A stretch of 64,000 bases of DNA from Allomuricauda sp. (GTDB lineage Bacteria > Bacteroidota > Bacteroidia > Flavobacteriales > Flavobacteriaceae), in assembly GCA_017795045.1 (NCBI GenBank), contig CP051244.1, positions 2,876,668 to 2,940,667 on the forward strand, written 5' to 3'. Positions 10,620 through 18,302 of this stretch are shown here, piece after piece. Position 1 is the first letter of the stretch. The number at the start of each line of letters is the position of its first letter. Both the position numbers and the translations under genes were made by a program. The notes under the pieces are model-generated. The model saw only the letters and a program-made list of their open reading frames with translations, searched no databases and was not told the DNA's origin.

Positions 10620-10752
10620 ATTTTAACTGAAAAATTATATATTAGAGACTTGGTTAACATTTGGGTAACATGCGAAAAAAAAACAAAATATTCAATGAGC
10701 GATTCATTTTTTTTTTAAAAGAATTGTTCACATATTTGTCGCATCCATTGGG

Positions 10753-10781
10753 CATCTAAATACCCCTAGATGTTACATCTA
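10753..10781. promoter_or_regulatory. Triple CATCTA site with perfect palindrome upstream of dnaA
   Basis: TAGATGTTACATCTA at 10767-10781 is a perfect 7+1+7 palindrome. A further CATCTA at 10753-10758 makes three half-sites, 42-70 bases before the dnaA start. It resembles an operator or a transcript hairpin. It does not match the DnaA box TTATCCACA. Confidence 0.5.
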
Positions 10782-10822
10782 AAAGTGTCATTGCTAACCA
10801 ACAAAAAACGAGGAAAAACTTC

Positions 10823-12247
10823 ATGAGTGTTACTGCTAATTCCGTATGGAACAACTGTTTGGCTTTTATCGAAGATAATATCCAACCGCAGGCATTCAAA
10901 ACGTGGTTTGAGCCGATCAAGCCCATCAAGCTGACCGATAAGGCACTGAGCATTCAAGTTCCCAGCAAGTTTTTTTACGAGTGGCTGGAAGAGCATTATG
11001 TAAAGCTTTTAAAGGTAGCCTTGACGCGTGAACTGGGCAGCAATGCAAAACTGATTTACATTATTAAAATGGAAAACAAGTACGGGAACAAAGAACCGTT
11101 CACCGAACAGATTCCAAGTTCCAACCGTACTGCTGTAGCACCCCAGGAATTGGACGTGCCCATTACCTCCAAAAGTCCCGAGTTGAAAAACCCGTTCGTT
11201 ATTCCCGGGATACGGAACATAAAAATAGAATCCCAACTAAACCCCAATTACAATTTTGAGAATTTCCTGGAAGGTGATTCCAACCGATTGGCTCGATCGG
11301 CCGGGATGGCCGTGGCCAACAAACCGGGTGGAACTTCTTTCAACCCTCTTTTGGTTTTTGGCGGTGTTGGTTTGGGAAAAACCCACTTGGCACACGCCAT
11401 TGGGGTAGAAATAAAGGACAAGTATCCTGAAAAAACGGTACTCTATATCTCTGCGGAGAAGTTTACCCAGCAATATATCGAATCCGTAAAAAAGAACACC
11501 CGAAACGATTTCATCCATTTTTACCAGTTGATCGACGTACTCATTATAGATGATGTACAGTTCTTATCCGGTAAATCTGGGACCCAAGATGTGTTCTTCC
11601 ACATATTCAACCATTTGCACCAGAACGGAAAGCAGGTCATCCTGACTTCGGACAAGGCTCCGGTTGATATGCAGGATATTGAACAGCGGTTGCTGTCCCG
11701 TTTCAAATGGGGACTTTCCGCCGAATTGCAGAGTCCGGATTACGAAACCCGTATTTCTATTTTAAAGAACAAGTTGTACCGTGATGGTGTTGAGATGCCC
11801 GATGACATCATTGATCATGTGGCCAAGAATATCAAGACCAACATTCGCGAGCTGGAAGGTGCCATTATCTCATTGATCGCACAATCCTCTTTCAATAAGC
11901 GTGAAGTGACCTTGGAACTGGCCCAGCAAGTTGTGGAAAAGTTCGTGAAGAATACCAAACGTGAGGTTTCCATAGACTACATCCAAAAAGTGGTTTCCGA
12001 CTATTTTGAAATGGATGTGGCCACGCTTCAATCCAAAACTAGAAAACGCCATATTGTACAAGCCAGGCAGTTGGCCATGTTCTTTGCCAAAAAGTTCACC
12101 AAGGCCTCTTTGGCCAGTATCGGTTCACAGATTGGAAAACGAGATCACGCCACCGTATTGCACGCTTGCAAAACCGTGGACAACCTCGCGGAAACCGACA
12201 AGCAGTTCCGAAAGTATATCGAAGACTTGAACAAAAAGTTCTCTTAA
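10823..12247 (+). CDS. dnaA: Chromosomal replication initiator protein DnaA
   Basis: It binds DnaA boxes at oriC and opens the origin in its ATP form. The 474-residue protein has domain I (about 1-85), a linker, and the AAA+ domain with Walker A GGVGLGKTH (180-188) and Walker B LIIDDVQFL (240-248). The C-terminal DNA-binding helix-turn-helix has the signature GKRDHATVLHA. The upstream gap is AT-rich with a CATATTTG element (near -7 consensus) and the CATCTA palindrome. I saw no cluster of DnaA boxes, so oriC need not be here. Thirteen bases separate it from the phosphatase gene. Confidence 0.98.
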   Translation: MSVTANSVWNNCLAFIEDNIQPQAFKTWFEPIKPIKLTDKALSIQVPSKFFYEWLEEHYVKLLKVALTRELGSNAKLIYIIKMENKYGNKEPFTEQIPSSNRTAVAPQELDVPITSKSPELKNPFVIPGIRNIKIESQLNPNYNFENFLEGDSNRLARSAGMAVANKPGGTSFNPLLVFGGVGLGKTHLAHAIGVEIKDKYPEKTVLYISAEKFTQQYIESVKKNTRNDFIHFYQLIDVLIIDDVQFLSGKSGTQDVFFHIFNHLHQNGKQVILTSDKAPVDMQDIEQRLLSRFKWGLSAELQSPDYETRISILKNKLYRDGVEMPDDIIDHVAKNIKTNIRELEGAIISLIAQSSFNKREVTLELAQQVVEKFVKNTKREVSIDYIQKVVSDYFEMDVATLQSKTRKRHIVQARQLAMFFAKKFTKASLASIGSQIGKRDHATVLHACKTVDNLAETDKQFRKYIEDLNKKFS

Positions 12248-12260
12248 CCTCCAATACATA

Positions 12261-12713
12261 ATGAAAACCAAGGTGTTGATGGTCTGCTTGGGCAACATTT
12301 GCAGATCACCGTTGGCCGAAGGCATTTTAAAATCCAAAGTGGATTCGGGCAAAGTATTTGTGGATTCCGCCGGAACGGCCGGTTACCATGTGGGAAATCC
12401 CCCGGACCAAAGGTCCATTGATGTGGCCCAAAAGCATGGGCTCGACATCCGAACCCAAAAATGCAGGCGATTCTCCGAGATGGATTTTATGGAGTTTGAC
12501 TGGATTTATGTCATGGACCGAAGCAATCTGGCCAATGTGATAGATCTGGCCAAGAGCTCGGAAGAAATGAGCAAGGTAAAATTACTCTTGGACGAGGTCA
12601 ATCTAGGCATCAAGGAAGTACCCGACCCTTACTATGGAGGTGTGGATGGCTTTGAAGATGTATATCAAATGATCGATATGGCTTGTGAGGCAATTGCAAA
12701 AAAACTAAATTAA
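12261..12713 (+). CDS. Low-molecular-weight protein-tyrosine phosphatase
   Basis: A 150-residue LMW-PTP. The phosphate loop CLGNICRS has nucleophile C9 and R15 (CX5R); the general-acid loop is VPDPYYGG near 118-125. It removes phosphate from protein tyrosine, or from arginine in some bacteria. No tyrosine kinase is adjacent. It lies between dnaA and an RsmI-like methylase with very short gaps, so it probably shares the dnaA transcript. Confidence 0.92.
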   Translation: MKTKVLMVCLGNICRSPLAEGILKSKVDSGKVFVDSAGTAGYHVGNPPDQRSIDVAQKHGLDIRTQKCRRFSEMDFMEFDWIYVMDRSNLANVIDLAKSSEEMSKVKLLLDEVNLGIKEVPDPYYGGVDGFEDVYQMIDMACEAIAKKLN

Positions 12714-12717
12714 ACCT

Positions 12718-13449
12718 ATGGAAGAAGAGGTTAAACCGGGTTTGGTCATGGGCAAGGTGTATTTGATCCCCACAACACTTGGGGACAATGCCCCGCTTGA
12801 AGTATTGCCCATTTCCATTAAGCGCACCATTGAAAACATAGACCACTATATTGTTGAGAATGAGAAAACAGCTCGGCATTTTATCAAAAAAGTGAGCCCT
12901 GGCAAATCCCAACCCGACTTACATATAGAATCCCTGAACAAGTATACGGACCCTTCCGTGATCCCTTCTTATCTAGATCCCTGCATCCATGGTTTTAACA
13001 TTGGCCTTTTATCCGAAGCAGGGTGCCCAGGGATTGCAGATCCTGGCGCCGATGTGGTCAAGGTGGCCCATGAACGAAGAATCCAAGTAGTACCCCTGGT
13101 AGGCCCCTCCTCCATTTTAATGGCCATGATGTCCAGCGGAATGAACGGGCAAAATTTTGCTTTTAACGGCTATCTGCCCATTGATAACAAGGAACGTAAA
13201 GCCATGATAAAAAGCCTGGAACGCCTCTCAAGGGACAAAGGCCAATCCCAGATTTTTATGGAAACCCCATACCGAAACAACAAGTTGGTCCAGGAATTGG
13301 TAAGGACCCTCCAAAAAAGCACCCGTTTGTGCATTGCCTGCGACATTACGCTTCCTACGGAGTTCATCCAAACCAAAAGTACCCACGAGTGGAGTGAAAT
13401 CAACATAGATCTGGACAAACGTCCCACCATCTATATCATTCAGGCATAA
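12718..13449 (+). CDS. SAM-dependent methyltransferase, RsmI/tetrapyrrole-methylase fold
   Basis: A 243-residue protein of the tetrapyrrole methylase superfamily, closest in pattern to RsmI (16S rRNA C1402 2'-O-methyltransferase). It has VYLIPTTLGD at the N-terminus and GLLSEAGCPGIADPG in the middle (about 99-113), the RsmI-type SAM-site segment. RsmI proper has TPIGN near the start, so this may be a divergent paralogue with another target. Internal ATG 12748 (MGKVYLIPTTLG) is an alternative start. It ends at a bidirectional terminator. Confidence 0.8.
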   Translation: MEEEVKPGLVMGKVYLIPTTLGDNAPLEVLPISIKRTIENIDHYIVENEKTARHFIKKVSPGKSQPDLHIESLNKYTDPSVIPSYLDPCIHGFNIGLLSEAGCPGIADPGADVVKVAHERRIQVVPLVGPSSILMAMMSSGMNGQNFAFNGYLPIDNKERKAMIKSLERLSRDKGQSQIFMETPYRNNKLVQELVRTLQKSTRLCIACDITLPTEFIQTKSTHEWSEINIDLDKRPTIYIIQA

Positions 13450-13450
13450 A

Positions 13451-13482
13451 AAAACCCAGAACAATTATATTTCTGGGCTTTT
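13451..13482. terminator. Bidirectional terminator between convergent genes
   Basis: CCCAGAA / TTCTGGG stem (13455-13461 and 13471-13477), with an A run before and CTTTT after, serves the methylase gene on plus and the lysozyme-like gene on minus. Confidence 0.85.
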
Positions 13483-13504
13483 CCATTCTTTATTTCTTGC
13501 CGAA

Positions 13505-14158
13505 TCAAATCTTTGGATTCTTCTTCTGAGGTATAATCGAAACATCATATCCCGAGAACTTTTTAATGTAGTACGAAATGCTACTCCCAAAGGCATCGGC
13601 CACATCATTTTGACCATATGACCGAAGGTACTTCTTCACATTCCCGGCCCCAGCCAAATGGGCAGCGGCCAAAATACCGGATTCCGTTACCACGGCTCCT
13701 CCTATGCGTTTCCCCTTGAACCGTTTGATGTCCCTGCGCAATATCCATTTGTTCCGTGAAATATTGGTGTCAAAGGCTTTTTCTTGGAGCATGGGGTCAT
13801 CCAAAAAGCTTTCAATGTCATAAACGCCCATCAAGTTCAAGGTACTTCCCCCAAACTGATATTTACCCAAATAGCCCAATGTATTTACAACGTGATATTT
13901 CCCTTGGGATTCCTTGAAAGCCAGCGCTTCCTTAAATCCAAAATATGCTTTCCCAAGGAAGGGAGGCGTCACTTCTTCAACCTCATGTACAGCAACTGAA
14001 TCCTGAGGTGCAAAAAGTCCCATGTTTTCCTCTACCTTCAGAAAATCAGGAACTTCCATGTTCCTTTTCTTCGTAAGGGTATAAGAACCAAAGCTTGTCA
14101 AAACTACAATCATGGCAAGATGTAGTATAAAACCTATCCATCTTTTCATAATGCTCAT
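13505..14158 (-). CDS. Exported lysozyme-like (SLT-type) protein
   Basis: A 217-residue protein with an N-terminal signal/anchor (about 5-26). The C-terminal half looks like a lysozyme-fold lytic transglycosylase: FKESQGKYHVVNTLGYLGKYQFG (residues about 80-102) has a probable catalytic Glu followed by the Gly-Lys-Tyr-Gln-Phe strand. The AAHLAGAGNVKKYL segment is typical of Slt proteins. It likely acts on peptidoglycan in the periplasm. Another ATG three codons in (14149) is an equally good start. It faces mltG in the same direction after a 150-base gap. Confidence 0.72.
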   Translation of the reverse strand: MSIMKRWIGFILHLAMIVVLTSFGSYTLTKKRNMEVPDFLKVEENMGLFAPQDSVAVHEVEEVTPPFLGKAYFGFKEALAFKESQGKYHVVNTLGYLGKYQFGGSTLNLMGVYDIESFLDDPMLQEKAFDTNISRNKWILRRDIKRFKGKRIGGAVVTESGILAAAHLAGAGNVKKYLRSYGQNDVADAFGSSISYYIKKFSGYDVSIIPQKKNPKI

Positions 14159-14308
14159 ATTAGTGATCTCAATACATATACGTATTGAAATTAATTTTGG
14201 CCGGCAAAGATAGGGGGAGTGTTCTTGTTGATTGGTGTAAAGCTCCTAAGATTTTCTTAAAAGAGGCCTAAATTACGTTAAATAGCTGAAAATTAACGAT
14301 GAATAACG

Positions 14309-15352
14309 TTATCTGAGTACTTTTTGCTCATTGAGCCATCGGGTATATTGCACTTTATTCCGGTTATGTTGCGCCAAAGTCTTGGCAAACATATGGTACC
14401 CAAAGTTGGATACATCGGCCACAAAATAGAGATATTCATGCTTTTCCGGGTTGAGAACCGCCTCTATGGAAGAGATATCGGGCATGGTTATGGGACCTGG
14501 TGGAACCCCGGCATATTTATAGGTATTGTATGGGGAATCCATCTCCAGATCGCGATACAGCACCCTTTTGATTATGGTGTCATAATTCCCCGTTTCCTTT
14601 TTAATGGCAAAAATGACCGTGGGATCGGCCTGCAACAGGATTCCTTTTCGGATTCGGTTGAGATATACCCCTGCTACCCTACGGCGTTCATCCACTTTGG
14701 CCGTTTCTTTTTGTACCACGGCTGCCAAGGCAATTACTTGTTCCGGGGTTAGGTTTTGTGCTTTGGCCTTCTGTAAACGTTCTTCATTCCAAAATGCACG
14801 ATACTCCTTGAGCATTCTATCGCGGAAGCCTTCTGCCTTGGTGTTCCAGAAAAATTCGTAGGTATTGGGAAGGTACATCCCCAACTTGCTGTCTTCATCA
14901 AAATTGGTTTCGCGAAGGAAATCCGAATCATTGAATGCCTGTACGAGCGACACACTATCCGCTTCCAACTGTTCCGATATACGACCGGCCAAAGACTCCA
15001 AGGACTCTTGATTGTTGAAGGATACCCGAACCGGAATATTGGCACTCCGCAACGTATTGATGATCTCGTTGTTGTTCATCCCCTTTTTTATGGCGTACTT
15101 TCCTGCCTTTATATTGGTCACATAGCCTTTTCGTTTGGCTACAGCTTCAAAAGTGGACAAATCTTTCAATAAGGGTTCCAAGCTGGACTTTACATCTGTG
15201 AAGGTGGCATCCGAGGCAATATAGACAAAAGCCTCATTGTTATTGAACTGTGTATTTGGACTAAAAATGGCATTATAGATTTGGTAAGCGACAAATCCAC
15301 ATACCAAAAGCCCAAGCAAGGCCACTGTCCAAAGTATTTTTTTAAGGTACAT
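14309..15352 (-). CDS. mltG: Endolytic transglycosylase MltG (YceG)
   Basis: It cuts nascent peptidoglycan strands at the cytoplasmic membrane, setting glycan length. The 347-residue protein has one N-terminal transmembrane helix (about 7-27), a LysM-like segment and the YceG domain. The domain contains YLPNTYEFFW and the catalytic Glu in VQKETAKVDERRRVAGVYLNR. It is last in the operon dapF-GNAT-mltG, overlapping the GNAT gene by 11 bases; dapF supplies diaminopimelate for the same wall. Confidence 0.95.
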   Translation of the reverse strand: MYLKKILWTVALLGLLVCGFVAYQIYNAIFSPNTQFNNNEAFVYIASDATFTDVKSSLEPLLKDLSTFEAVAKRKGYVTNIKAGKYAIKKGMNNNEIINTLRSANIPVRVSFNNQESLESLAGRISEQLEADSVSLVQAFNDSDFLRETNFDEDSKLGMYLPNTYEFFWNTKAEGFRDRMLKEYRAFWNEERLQKAKAQNLTPEQVIALAAVVQKETAKVDERRRVAGVYLNRIRKGILLQADPTVIFAIKKETGNYDTIIKRVLYRDLEMDSPYNTYKYAGVPPGPITMPDISSIEAVLNPEKHEYLYFVADVSNFGYHMFAKTLAQHNRNKVQYTRWLNEQKVLR

Positions 15353-15875
15353 TCGTTCTTATCTTTTGAAACATTATCTCATTCTTGAACCCTGAACTGG
15401 TCCTGATCCATTCCTTTTTTACCCCTATCCTTTCAAATCCCAACTTTTCAAACAAATGGATGCTATTGGTGTTTTCCTCCAGAATATTGGCATACAACTG
15501 ATGAAGGTCCAAAACGGAGAAGGCATAATCGCATAGCAAATTGAGTGCTTCCGCTCCCACTCCTTTATTTCGATTTTCAGGATTGGCAATCACAATGCCT
15601 ATTCCCGCTCTTCGGTTCTTCGGGTCAAAATCGAACACGTCAATGAGGCCAATGCACTGGTCGTTCGTATTACAGATGCACAATCGCAATTGCTTTACCT
15701 CATAAATATCCCTGTGGGCATTCTCCAAGTATAGACGAAGTACTTTTTTGGAATATGGTCGTAAGGTCCCACTGATCTCCCAAATGGAAGTATCGTTTTC
15801 CAACTGATATAGAAAATCCAGGTCCGTGGGCTCCAAGGCCCTCAGGTATATATGTTCTCCTTTTAAGGTCAACAT
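15342..15875 (-). CDS. GNAT-family N-acetyltransferase (RimJ/RimL type)
   Basis: A 177-residue acetyltransferase beginning LKGEHIYLRALEPTDLDFLYQLEND, the RimJ/RimL/SpeG-like N-terminal pattern. NPENRNKGVGAEALNLL is the acetyl-CoA loop, and LFEKLGFERIGVKKEWI the C-terminal part. It overlaps dapF by seven bases and mltG by eleven. The target is unknown; amine or protein N-terminus acetylation is possible. Confidence 0.87.
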   Translation of the reverse strand: MLTLKGEHIYLRALEPTDLDFLYQLENDTSIWEISGTLRPYSKKVLRLYLENAHRDIYEVKQLRLCICNTNDQCIGLIDVFDFDPKNRRAGIGIVIANPENRNKGVGAEALNLLCDYAFSVLDLHQLYANILEENTNSIHLFEKLGFERIGVKKEWIRTSSGFKNEIMFQKIRTNVP

Positions 15876-16645
15876 ACTATTACACCTTTATATACTTGCA
15901 CGGCCGGTCCTTGTAAAAAGACGTTCGTATAGGTATCATCCTGTTGTTCAAAACTTATGGTAAGGTTACCTCCTGGCGTTTTCACCTTTACAACTTTGGA
16001 TGCGGTCTTCCCGGATTGGTGCATGGCAATGGCCACGGCCGTTACCCCTGTTCCACAAGAGAGCGTTTCGTTTTCAACGCCTCTCTCGTAGGTTCTCACC
16101 TGAAAGGCATCATCCGATGATTGCTCCACAAAATTGATGTTGCTCCCAGATTTTCCATAGATTCCGTATCGGAGCTTGGCCCCTTCCTTGGGTACATTGA
16201 AATGCTCCAAATCTTCCACCAGCTGTACATGGTGTGGGGAGCCTGTATCCAAAAAACTGTAATTGGGCTTTTCGCGAACCTCGGCCACATCCACCATCTT
16301 CAATTTTACCATATCCCCATCAATGGTGGCATGGTGCAGGCCATCCACCGCATTGAAGGTGGTCTCATTACCGATCACTCCAAGAAAATGGGCAAAGGCC
16401 ACCAAACATCTTCCTCCATTACCACACATACTGCCCTCGGCCCCATCGGCATTAAAATACACCATCTTAAAGTCCGTATCGGGGTCATTTTCCAGAAGAA
16501 TCAATCCATCCGCCCCTACCCCAAACCGCCGATCGCACAAATGCGCCACCAGCTGGGTGTCGTTTTTGGGAAATAGTTCCTGACGATTGTCAATGATCAC
16601 AAAATCGTTCCCGGTCCCTTGATATTTAAAAAACTGTAGTTCCAT
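15869..16645 (-). CDS. dapF: Diaminopimelate epimerase
   Basis: It converts LL- to meso-diaminopimelate for lysine and peptidoglycan. The 258-residue protein has both catalytic cysteines in place, CGNGGRC and SCGTGVTA, plus the N-terminal YQGTGNDFVIIDN signature. It is the first gene of the dapF-GNAT-mltG operon and is divergent from the DegQ-type protease gene. Confidence 0.97.
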   Translation of the reverse strand: MELQFFKYQGTGNDFVIIDNRQELFPKNDTQLVAHLCDRRFGVGADGLILLENDPDTDFKMVYFNADGAEGSMCGNGGRCLVAFAHFLGVIGNETTFNAVDGLHHATIDGDMVKLKMVDVAEVREKPNYSFLDTGSPHHVQLVEDLEHFNVPKEGAKLRYGIYGKSGSNINFVEQSSDDAFQVRTYERGVENETLSCGTGVTAVAIAMHQSGKTASKVVKVKTPGGNLTISFEQQDDTYTNVFLQGPAVQVYKGVIVC

Positions 16646-16662
16646 AATTCGCTACAAAGGAA

Positions 16663-16670
16663 CAAATATA
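16663..16670 (-). promoter_or_regulatory. -7 element TATATTTG before dapF
   Basis: An exact TAnnTTTG on the minus strand, 18 bases before the dapF ATG. No clear -33 TTG is seen. Confidence 0.5.
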
Positions 16671-16740
16671 GGGCATTCTTTAAGAGTTTTTTTGTAGTTA
16701 AAAACGAGTTAAACCCATAAAACCAAAAAATCAATTCTTT

Positions 16741-16748
16741 TAATTTTG
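16741..16748 (+). promoter_or_regulatory. -7 element TAATTTTG before the protease gene
   Basis: An exact match to TAnnTTTG, 31 bases before the ATG at 16779. No canonical -33 is visible in the A-rich upstream. Confidence 0.5.
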
Positions 16749-16778
16749 TTAGAGCTAAATGTTAAATTAGTATTGATT

Positions 16779-18170
16779 ATGAAGAGAATAGCTAGTTTAT
16801 TTCTGGTATCCCTATTCGCAGGGGCAATCACCCTGGGAGCTTACAAATTATTTTTTGAAAAAGACCATTACCAATGGGCCGCTTCGCAAGAAGAGATTCC
16901 TTTGTTGAGCACAAGCAATCTCCCGACCTCGCCGAGGGGCGCTGGCATCAATGAGGTAGACTTTACCTTGGCCGCGGAAAAAACCGTGAACTCCGTGGTG
17001 CACGTAAAAAACTTGACCTTGAGCAAAGGCCCGAGCAGTCTATCGGATTTCTTTTATGGTTTTGAACGCCAACAAACCCCGCAGATCGGGTCTGGGTCGG
17101 GTGTGATCATCTCTCCCGATGGCTACATTGTCACCAACAACCATGTAATCGCCAATGCCAGCCAATTGCAGGTGAACCTGAACAATAATAAAACCTATGA
17201 TGCGGAAGTGATCGGTTCCGATGCCGATTCTGACATTGCTCTATTAAAAATAAATGCCGAAGAACCTCTGCCCTACTTGGCCTTTGGAGATTCGGATAAT
17301 GCAAAAATCGGGGAATGGGTACTGGCTGTCGGCAACCCTTTTAACCTTACTTCTACCGTAACAGCTGGAATTGTAAGTGCCAAGGCAAGGTCTTTGGGTC
17401 GCAACCAATCCTTTATCCAGACCGATGCGGCTGTAAACCCCGGTAACAGTGGTGGTGCCCTGGTCAATACCAACGGTGACCTTATTGGAATCAATACCGC
17501 CATTACCTCGCAAACCGGTTCGTATGTGGGTTATGCCTTTGCCGTACCCAGTAATATTGCCAAAAAAGTGGTGGAGGATATCATGGAGTTTGGCAACGTA
17601 CAAAAAGGATTGCTGGGCATCCAAGGAGGCGACCTTACCTCTTCCCTGGCCGAGGAAAAAGGCCTTAGTGGTTCAGATGGGGTTTATGTCTCCAAAGTGA
17701 CCGAGGAGTCCGGCGCTGCCGAGGCTGGGCTTCAAGAAGGGGACATTATCAGACAAGTGGACAATATTGCCGTCCATAAGTTTTCGGAATTGTCCGGATA
17801 TCTATCTTCCAAAAGACCCGGTGATGTAGTTGAAGTGGTTGTAGATCGCGATGGAAAGAGTGTTTCCAAAAGGGTCACGCTTAAAAAACAGTCCAGTATT
17901 ATCCTTCCCATGACCGGTTTTACGGTTAAAAACCTTTCCAAGGAAGACCAAAAGAAATTCGGAATCTCCAAAGGGGTGAAAATTATAGATGTTCCCGAAG
18001 CTTACGGAAGGTATGGTCTACAAAACAAGATCATCACAGAAGTAGATGGCAATGAAGTCAACAATATTGATGACGCCAAACGGCATTTCGGTGAAATTTC
18101 AAGGTATGGCCGGACCAGTTTCACCATGATCAACGAAAAAGGTGAGAAAGAACATATGATCCTGCAATAA
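16779..18170 (+). CDS. Trypsin-like periplasmic serine protease with two PDZ domains (DegP/DegQ/HtrA family)
   Basis: Envelope quality-control protease of 463 residues. An N-terminal signal anchor (about 3-25) is followed by the protease domain with the full triad H122 (TNNHVI), D152 (SDIALL) and S224 (NPGNSGGA). PDZ1 spans about 275-375, with a second, more divergent PDZ at 385-463. The start at 16779 begins the signal peptide; an upstream in-frame TTG would add an unrelated extension. It is a single gene with its own promoter element and a strong terminator. Confidence 0.94.
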   Translation: MKRIASLFLVSLFAGAITLGAYKLFFEKDHYQWAASQEEIPLLSTSNLPTSPRGAGINEVDFTLAAEKTVNSVVHVKNLTLSKGPSSLSDFFYGFERQQTPQIGSGSGVIISPDGYIVTNNHVIANASQLQVNLNNNKTYDAEVIGSDADSDIALLKINAEEPLPYLAFGDSDNAKIGEWVLAVGNPFNLTSTVTAGIVSAKARSLGRNQSFIQTDAAVNPGNSGGALVNTNGDLIGINTAITSQTGSYVGYAFAVPSNIAKKVVEDIMEFGNVQKGLLGIQGGDLTSSLAEEKGLSGSDGVYVSKVTEESGAAEAGLQEGDIIRQVDNIAVHKFSELSGYLSSKRPGDVVEVVVDRDGKSVSKRVTLKKQSSIILPMTGFTVKNLSKEDQKKFGISKGVKIIDVPEAYGRYGLQNKIITEVDGNEVNNIDDAKRHFGEISRYGRTSFTMINEKGEKEHMILQ

Positions 18171-18193
18171 GCGCATGGAAAACAAAATAGGGA

Positions 18194-18218
18194 AGCACCT
18201 CAATAGAGGTGCTTTTTT
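18194..18218 (+). terminator. Terminator of the DegQ-type gene
   Basis: AGCACCTC / GAGGTGCT 8-bp perfect stem, AATA loop, seven T. Confidence 0.93.
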
Positions 18219-18254
18219 TATATCGAATTCTTTTACGAAAACGTTTGAAATATC

Positions 18255-18262
18255 TAATTTTG
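18255..18262 (+). promoter_or_regulatory. -7 element TAATTTTG before the GAPDH gene
   Basis: An exact TAnnTTTG match 40 bases before the ATG; no well-spaced -33 TTG. Confidence 0.5.
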
Positions 18263-18302
18263 CCAACATCTATCTAACTAAAACAATCGTTTCCAAGAGC
18301 TT

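Noticed and set aside
10640..10822. Possible oriC next to dnaA
   Set aside because: The stretch is AT-rich, but I found no cluster of DnaA boxes; the closest site, TTGTTCACA, has two changes from TTATCCACA.
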